A stretch of 64,000 bases of DNA from Asterias amurensis (taxonomy: Eukaryota > Echinodermata > Asteroidea > Forcipulatida > Asteriidae). The position numbers were made by a program, and so were the translations under genes. The DNA lies in NCBI RefSeq assembly GCF_032118995.1, contig NC_092668.1, positions 13,309,501 through 13,373,500 on the forward strand, read 5' to 3'. Below are positions 57,960 to 64,000 of the stretch, in pieces. The first letter of the stretch is position 1, and each line of letters begins with the position of its first letter. The notes below the pieces were generated by a model. The model was not told the DNA's origin. It saw only the letters and a program-made list of their open reading frames with translations, and made no database searches.

Positions 57960-58078
57960 TTTCGTATGGCGCCACCACTTTTTCACTCAATTTTACAAAA
58001 AGAGATATATCAATCAGGTAAATTAGATACTGTATTATTTCATATCGAATGAAAAAGTGGTGGCGCCATACGGAAACT
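57960..58078. repeat. Palindromic element family I
   Basis: CGTATGGCGCCACCACTTTT and AAAAGTGGTGGCGCCATACG form perfect 20-bp ends of a 115-bp element; the middle contains GGTAAATTAGATACTG. Confidence 0.75.
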
Positions 58079-58102
58079 TTTCTGAAAATCTGAAACATTC
58101 AT

Positions 58103-58476
58103 TTAAAGCCATTGGACCCTATCGGTAAACAGTATTGTCCAAGTCCCACACTTTGTGTATCACAACTTATATATATAAAACAAACCTGTGAAAATTTAGG
58201 CTCAATCGGACATCGGAGTTGGGAGAAAATAATGGGAAACCCACTCCTGTTTTCGCGCATTCGCCGTGTCATGACATGTGTTTATAAACAAATCCGTAAT
58301 TTTCGCTAACGAGAATTGAGATTGTTTTACAGTTATCTCAAAAAGTAAAGCATTTCATGGACTAATATTTCAAGAAAGGACTTTTACCATTACCTTCTGT
58401 AAACCCTGTAAATTATTTGTAAATCTGTGAACTTTTTTTTTTTTTTGCTGTACCGAAAGGGTCCAATTGCTTTAAA
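58103..58476 (+). repeat. MITE family E, copy 2
   Basis: Full-length copy with ends TTTAAAGCCATTGGACCC and GGGTCCAATTGCTTTAAA; sits between two copies of the GGCGCCACCACTTTTTCA palindrome. Confidence 0.8.
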
Positions 58477-58512
58477 AAAGGTAAGTCAGCAGACAGTCAA
58501 TGGGGATAACTT

Positions 58513-58597
58513 TCCGTATGGTGCCATCACTTTTTCACTCATTTATTAGGTAAATTAGATACTATAATATTTCATATCAAATGAAAAAGTAGTTGTA
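58513..58597. repeat. Family I, partial copy
   Basis: CCGTATGGTGCCATCACTTT start, the same GGTAAATTAGATACTA middle, right end decayed. Confidence 0.65.
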
Positions 58598-59232
58598 CTA
58601 AGGGTATTTCTTTTAGGGTTTTTTTCCACAATTAAAAAAAATAGTTTTATTTATTTTGTATATATTTTTAAAATATAAATTATAATATAACATGACTAAA
58701 CAACAGCGGATGAGCCACCGGGATGCAATCATTACAAAGGATTATATAAAAGGCCTAGTAGTTAGTAGGCTTATTATATAATGTAAATTACAAAATTAAT
58801 TTATTGAAAACTATGTCTATTTTATTTAATAAATATTTTTTTTATAATAAAAATATTCAACTTTTTTGGAAAACTACAAATGATCAGTCACATATGTCAT
58901 TTACATCATCAGAGTCAAAGTCATTGAGCTGAATTTGCATTAATGTATTTAATATAATATTCAAAGTATGTTGCGATCATGCAGCAGCCTCCCCCCAGAT
59001 ACGTCCCGACCCCGCCTACCCATTTTATAAATAACGCACAAGTCCAGGGGCCAACCGCACACAACTTTACAATCTCTGGTTTCCACAAGAAATGCATTAA
59101 TTCTAAACTTACTTTTTGCATTTACTTTGTGAGGACACGTCTTGCATTTCATAACTACCGTTCCTTTTTCAGGAAACGGTAAAATGGAGCCAAATTGCGG
59201 GCAAAATTCTCTTGAAGAAGCAAATGACTAAC

Positions 59233-59420
59233 CTCCGTCCATGTTTTTGAGAAATTCTAATCCAGCATGCGTTTCTGAATAGGCCGCGCGTGATTTATCC
59301 AGCTGGACTTCATCCGATAACTCAGCGTTGAATTTGGTTTAGGTATCTGACTAGGTATTAAAATAGGAATCGCGTCCTCTGTTGGCGGATTGTAGAGTCT
59401 CCCGCGATCAATTTGGCCTC
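59233..59420 (-). other. Candidate first exon of a small minus-strand gene
   Basis: On the minus strand a non-repetitive stretch leads to an ATG at 59242 (context AAAACATGGAC, G at +4) followed by GACGGAG and a donor GTTAGTC at 59232. Spliced to the exon at 57563-57665, this ATG frame runs on as MDGAALHGVVYHSYLC and ends at TAG after 34 codons. No conserved family is recognised. The 5' boundary is unknown. Confidence 0.4.
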
Positions 59421-59426
59421 AACACC

Positions 59427-59434
59427 TGACGTCA
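59427..59434. promoter_or_regulatory. CRE palindrome in a candidate minus-strand promoter
   Basis: Perfect TGACGTCA cAMP-response element, about 190 bp upstream of the ATG of the minus-strand first exon, in a locally CpG-rich stretch (59.25-59.48 kb). Position suggests a core promoter for the gene running left. Confidence 0.45.
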
Positions 59435-59637
59435 CATTATTACACTCGTGTATGATAAAGACAGCGGACCAGTCTAATTAAAACCCGCAAGCCACCCCGT
59501 GACTAGTTTGGTATTCACTGCTCATGAATATTCATATTCGAATATCATAGTTTATCTAGGCTAGGCAAGGCAATGTGTTTTCAATTTTAAAATACAAATA
59601 AAATACAAATAAAATTCATCAAAATGGAATTTAATGT

Positions 59638-59756
59638 AACTTAAGACTAGTCCTAAGAGTGATACAAATTGCATGGATAGTCCTAAGTTAGGACGAGTAA
59701 CTGGTCCTAACTCGAGATAAGACTATAGTCCTAACTCTTTGTGAAATCCACCCCTG
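59638..59756. repeat. Repeat family D copy, left end missing
   Basis: TAAGACTAGTCCTAAGAGTG to TTTGTGAAATCCACCCCTGG; directly followed by tandem repeat J. Confidence 0.65.
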
Positions 59757-60140
59757 GTTGTTTATATTTTCATGTTTAAAAGATGCAAGCACTGCTTCAG
59801 ACCTCTTATTCAAGTACATTTGTAGCAGCAGGCTTGGGGAATTGTTACATAGGAGTGGACGTACCACTAGGACCTGGTTGTTTATATGTTCATGTTTAAA
59901 AGACGCAAGCACAGTTTCAGACCTCTATATTAAAGTACATTTTGAAGCAGCAGGTTTGGGGAGTTGTTACATAAGTGTGGACTAACCACTGAGACCTGGT
60001 TGTTAATGATTTCATGTCTAAAAGATGCAAGTACTGCTTCAGACCTCTTTATTCAAGTACATTTGTAGCAGCAGGTTTGGGGTGTTGTTACATAAGAGTG
60101 GACTAACCACTTGCTAATATTTTCATGTCTTAAAAGCTGC
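59752..60140 (+). repeat. Tandem repeat J, ~121-bp unit, 3.2 copies
   Basis: Units start CCTGGTTGTTTATATTTTCA and include GCAAGCACTGCTTCAGACCT and GGGGAATTGTTACATA. Confidence 0.75.
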
Positions 60141-61886
60141 ACAGCCGCCGAAGCTCCGCCCACCCAGGTTCAAAATCTCAGTTATCTCAACAATTATATT
60201 AAAATAAGGCCATCGTTTTGGTTCAGAATGGAATAATATAGTAATTTGAAAACAGAACTTGTATTAGGCACAGTTTTTTAAATTTTATTTATAACCAGGT
60301 CTTAGTAGTAGTTTAAGTAGGCTCATTAGTAAGATCCAGGATCCGTTTTTGAAATGGGGATGGATGTATATACAAATTTGAAAACGTAACTTGTATTTAG
60401 GCATGACAATTACAAGGTCTGCAGAGATAAGTATATACTAAATGTATTAATGTGAAATCGACCCAGGCACTTTAATTGCACGCCCCCACCCCCTTGATAG
60501 TTAACCACTTGTTGGCCTAGCAACAGCCTACCTGCCTTGGGACCTTGTTCCCCAAGAATAGAAATTTCGGTCAGTCCCAGCATAGAGGAAGGAAGGACCG
60601 AGTGCAAGCAACTCATTCAATTACAAGCTATGTGCACAAGTCCTTTCTAAGCTCCTGTCAGAGATATTCCAGTTTCAGAGTTCTTCCCATCCTTGTTCAA
60701 TATACCCCTGAACCCTTTTTTGTCTCACGTATCAATAAAACACTTGTATGAAGAATACAATTTTCCGGTCAAATTAGCAACAGAGAGTATAATGACAGCT
60801 CCAAAAATATCCCATAAGATATAACAAAATTTAGTACAAGTAAAACGCCTTCCATGTCACTGACATCACAAACGTTTTACAATCAACCCAATAAAAATGC
60901 AGAAAATTCAAGTAACAACACAAAAGGGGGTGCAACAATTCGTTCATCTTTGCAAACTTCATGGTTTGATTTATTTCTTCGCATCACATGTATATATTCA
61001 ACACAAATTGTTAAACTGCCCAAAACCCATACCTACGCTGTGCGCCAACGACCTATTTTTATGCAAAAGTATTAGAGTATGAACCCAAGTTGGGAAAGTC
61101 CCAAGTTAAAATAAGTCAGTTGCTCAAGTGTTAAAGCATTAGTAGCGCAGCGCATTATGTGTAGGTTTGGGGGTAAAATCTACACTTGGGTAAAATCTAC
61201 ACTTGGGTATGCATAACTAAATGGTCATTCAAACAAGGGTGGGACAAGGCCAACAGATACTGGTGATATAATAGACTGTGCAAGTCTTTAGGTTATTTCA
61301 ACTCGACTTTCTTAACTGCATCTTTCAATCAGTGAAATTTTGTACAACAATTAGAGAGATGATTAGAATTCTGTCTAACATAATACCCAGGTTTTCAGGA
61401 AGAATCTTCAAGGAATTTGTTCATCAGAGAGACGTGGAAAGATAATTACCAAATTACCAAAGGTAATTTTGTGGTTATTCTACAAAACCCTCTCAGATGT
61501 TACACTGTAACAGTTTACTGACTGTGCACTTCACAAGATTTTGAAAAAGTCCTGTGAAATCACGTTTTCCTTTTCAAAGTTATTTACGTGGGAAGCCAAT
61601 GTCCACTGCACTTAAAGACTTGCACTGTCTGTTCCGATATTTAAGCCGTTTCACAATACCTACATGTATAAAAACAAACCAATACACAAGTTTTGCATGG
61701 AAACAAAAATAGGTCCTAAACTTGTATAAAGACAGTATAACGAATCATTTATGAAATGATCCTAATTTGGGGGCGACAAGATTTAGATTAAGTTGAATTT
61801 CATTCACAGATTGTTAACAACTAAACTTGCATATAAAAAAAACTTGATATTAAATCCTTTGTTAAACCTTTAACAGAGGGCAACTA
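60141..61886. other. Non-coding stretch
   Basis: Short overlapping frames only, no conserved domain, no dispersed repeat recognised. Confidence 0.4.
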
Positions 61887-62276
61887 TTAAAGGAACACGT
61901 TGCCTTGGATCGGACGAGTTGGTCAAAACAAAAGCGTTCGTAACCGTTTTTTATAAAATGCATATGGTTGGAAAGATGTTTTAAAAGTAGAATACAATGA
62001 TCCACACAAGTTTGCCTCGAAATTGCGTGATTTTCCTTCTACTGTGCGAACTAACATCGTCGGCCATTTATGGGAGTCAAAATTTTGACCCCCATAAATG
62101 GCCGACGTGTTAGTCGACAAGGTAAAAGGAAAACCACGCAATTTCGAGGCATGTTTGTGTGGATCATTGTATTCTACTTTTACAACATCTTTCTACCCAT
62201 ATGCATTTTATAAAAAACGGTTACAAACGCTTTTCAAAGACCAACTCGACCGATCTAAGGCAACGTGTTCCTTTAA
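61887..62276. repeat. Fold-back MITE family F
   Basis: Begins TTAAAGGAACACGTTGCC and ends GGCAACGTGTTCCTTTAA. The two halves are reverse complements over nearly the whole about 390 bp, meeting at GTCAAAATTTTGAC, so a transcript would form one long hairpin. Confidence 0.85.
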
Positions 62277-62811
62277 ATTCTTCCTGCCACTTCTTCAAGA
62301 AGTGCTACAACCATTGCACAGAAAAGTCTACACGTACCGGGATGCAGTTTGTGTCGTCGTTTTCATGTGGGGGTAATAAGAATTTTACCCATCACTATAT
62401 TTGTTGAAACATAATGCTCTGGTCTCTTCATTAGCAGACTAGCAGATAGGTTGCTTCTCTAGCTTACCTTTGTTTATCGACACAGAAATCGACACAGTCA
62501 AAATATTTTCAGTGTCAAGTTAACTTCCAAGACAAATTTGAAAATGTTAAGCAATGACAGCTCATAGAAAGCATAAATGTTAATTCTATAACTTAATTAA
62601 GGGTTGCTCCTAAGAGCAACTAAACCTTAAAACAAATGAAATTTCTTTGAGACAGACTAATTTTTACTTTTGTTTATACTCTTCCTGTTTTGGGGACAGA
62701 TCAGTTATCTATGACGGTTTAACCACACAAAAAAACAAAAACACTAAGATTTAAGAACAAGTTCCACATGATACTACCATGGATTTTCATTTCACTACTT
62801 CATGCTACGAA

Positions 62812-62817
62812 TTTATT
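62812..62817 (-). promoter_or_regulatory. Polyadenylation signal of the cyclophilin gene
   Basis: AATAAA on the minus strand, about 60 bases after the stop codon; implies a very short 3' UTR. Other AT-rich candidates lie further on. Confidence 0.45.
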
Positions 62818-62876
62818 GATACGATCTTGCTATTCAAAGCAACGACCGCTAATTTTAGGGTGCGAAACGGAGCATC

Positions 62877-63085
62877 CTAACACTGGCCACAGTTATCGAT
62901 TACGATCTTCTTTGAGGTGGCCCCAGAGCTAGAGCCGAATCCCTCAATCTGTTTAACGATATCCATTCCAGAGACAACCTCGCCAAAGACAACGTGCTTG
63001 CCGTCCAAGTGGGCCGTCTTTACAGTTGTAATGAAGAACTGTGAGCCGTTGGTGTCTTTCCCAGCATTGGCCATCGAAAGTTGTC
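62877..63085 (-). CDS. Cyclophilin-type peptidyl-prolyl isomerase, last coding exon
   Basis: Peptidyl-prolyl cis-trans isomerase of the cyclophilin A type, a protein-folding enzyme. The exon opens at acceptor TTTTACCTAG and encodes 68 residues plus [41 protein letters not shown], and the end [11 protein letters not shown], equivalent to about residues 98-165 of human PPIA. It enters needing one base from the previous exon. The catalytic Arg/Phe/His part of the fold would be in upstream exons, not found between 63086 and 64000. His replaces the usual Trp121 (KTAHLDGKH instead of KTEWLDGKH), as in cyclophilin 40. Confidence 0.92.
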
Positions 63086-63764
63086 CTAGGTAAAACAAAA
63101 GAAGCACCAAAAAAAATAAGTATTTGGGTACATTTTGTACAACACAAAACACAAATGTCCACAGATTTTCATTACAATAACAAGTTTTAAAGAAAATGAT
63201 GGTAGAAAGCTTCCCTTTAAATATATAAATTGCTGAGAAATGAGTGAAACAATTTCACAAAAAAATGATTTTAAACTCAGTGAGACAAAATCTGTTTTAG
63301 TGTTACGTGACTAGCCTGGAAACATTGCTCGGTGATTTTTACAGTTTTCCTCAAAAACTTTGACAACTGATGAAGCTGGAACTTCAAATTATACTGCAAA
63401 TATCTCCATTGACATTGAGAAGGATTCATGTCATGGGATACAACTTAATGTACAAAAGGGGATAGCAAATTTAGGTCTTCCTTTGGTCCGTGATGGAAAA
63501 TAGTCTGTGCATCAGGTTACATTTAAAGAAGTACAGATATCAAAATTATTTTTGCAAATGGTGTCCCACTCATTTGTCTTGCCTAGCAAAGAAACTTGCT
63601 TACAATTTTTTTTCTTCTGCTGAACGGCTCTAAGAAACTGGGCCAAGAAATGTTAAGGTTTATCTTCTTTTTTTGTTTTTTGGGGTGGGGGGGGGGGGCA
63701 AAAAAAAAAAAAAAAACATTTTTTGTTTCTTTACAATTAAGAATGGAAAAACCGCATCCCTTTG
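63086..63764. other. Probable intron of the cyclophilin gene
   Basis: Lies upstream of the last exon's acceptor. No other cyclophilin exon (for example one with HRVIPGFMCQGGDFT-like sequence) is found here; contains G/A low-complexity at 63680-63715. Confidence 0.5.
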
Positions 63765-64000
63765 TTAAAGCCATTGGACCCTTTCGGTAAACAGTATTGT
63801 CCAAGGCCCACACTTCGTGTATCACAACTTCTATATCAAATAACAAACCTGTGGAAATCTAGGCTCAATCGGACATCGGAGTCGGGAGAAAATAACGGGA
63901 AAACTTACTCCTGTTTTCGCGCGTTTCGCCGTGTCATGACATGTGTTTATAACAAATCCGTAATTCTCGTTAACGAGAATTTATATTGTTTTACCGTTTT
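63765..64000 (+). repeat. MITE family E, copy 3, cut by the window edge
   Basis: Starts TTAAAGCCATTGGACCC and matches the other two copies up to the end of the window; upstream of the cyclophilin exon, therefore in its intron or flank. Confidence 0.75.

Overview
The window is invertebrate nuclear DNA, most likely from an echinoderm (sea star or sea cucumber rank first). This rests on spliced genes with canonical GT-AG introns, an AT-rich background, and several families of short palindromic repeats that I associate from memory with echinoderm and hemichordate genomes. It is not a database result.

Layout. 1-16.0 kb: no supportable coding exon; MITE-like palindromic repeats, simple and tandem repeats. 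16.1-35.2 kb (+): a complete-looking DLG5 gene of 21 coding exons whose phases all join without a break into one 2,144-codon reading frame: coiled coil, PDZ1-PDZ2, long disordered Ser/Pro/His-rich linker, PDZ3-PDZ4, SH3, inactive guanylate-kinase domain. It is the one gene assigned here with high confidence. 35.2-39.9 kb: repeats. 39.9-40.84 kb (+): a promoter-like segment, a non-coding first exon with a strong donor and a second exon opening a Gln/Pro-rich protein; the rest of that gene was not found. 42.7-46.9 kb: a 160-bp satellite inside an inverted repeat, then a 3.15-kb element with long imperfect inverted arms. 48.9-59.5 kb (-): a candidate small gene (CRE-bearing promoter, exon 1, exon 2) whose 3' exon has been tandemly amplified to 11 copies on a ~605-bp unit, partly as a 1,210-bp dimer; older, decayed subunits continue to ~57.07 kb. 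59.7-62.3 kb: tandem repeats and a nearly perfect fold-back MITE. 62.88-63.09 kb (-): the last coding exon of a cyclophilin-type prolyl isomerase whose other exons lie beyond the right edge or in unassigned sequence.

DLG5 works at cell junctions as a MAGUK-type scaffold; the cyclophilin is a folding enzyme. No operon-like or pathway link between neighbours is seen. The most unusual feature is the amplified splice-ready acidic exon array. The clearest history is in nested insertions: a palindromic repeat sitting in another repeat whose uninterrupted copy is also in the window, and a second one splitting a tRNA-derived SINE. No retroviral, LTR or Polinton-like remains were recognised.
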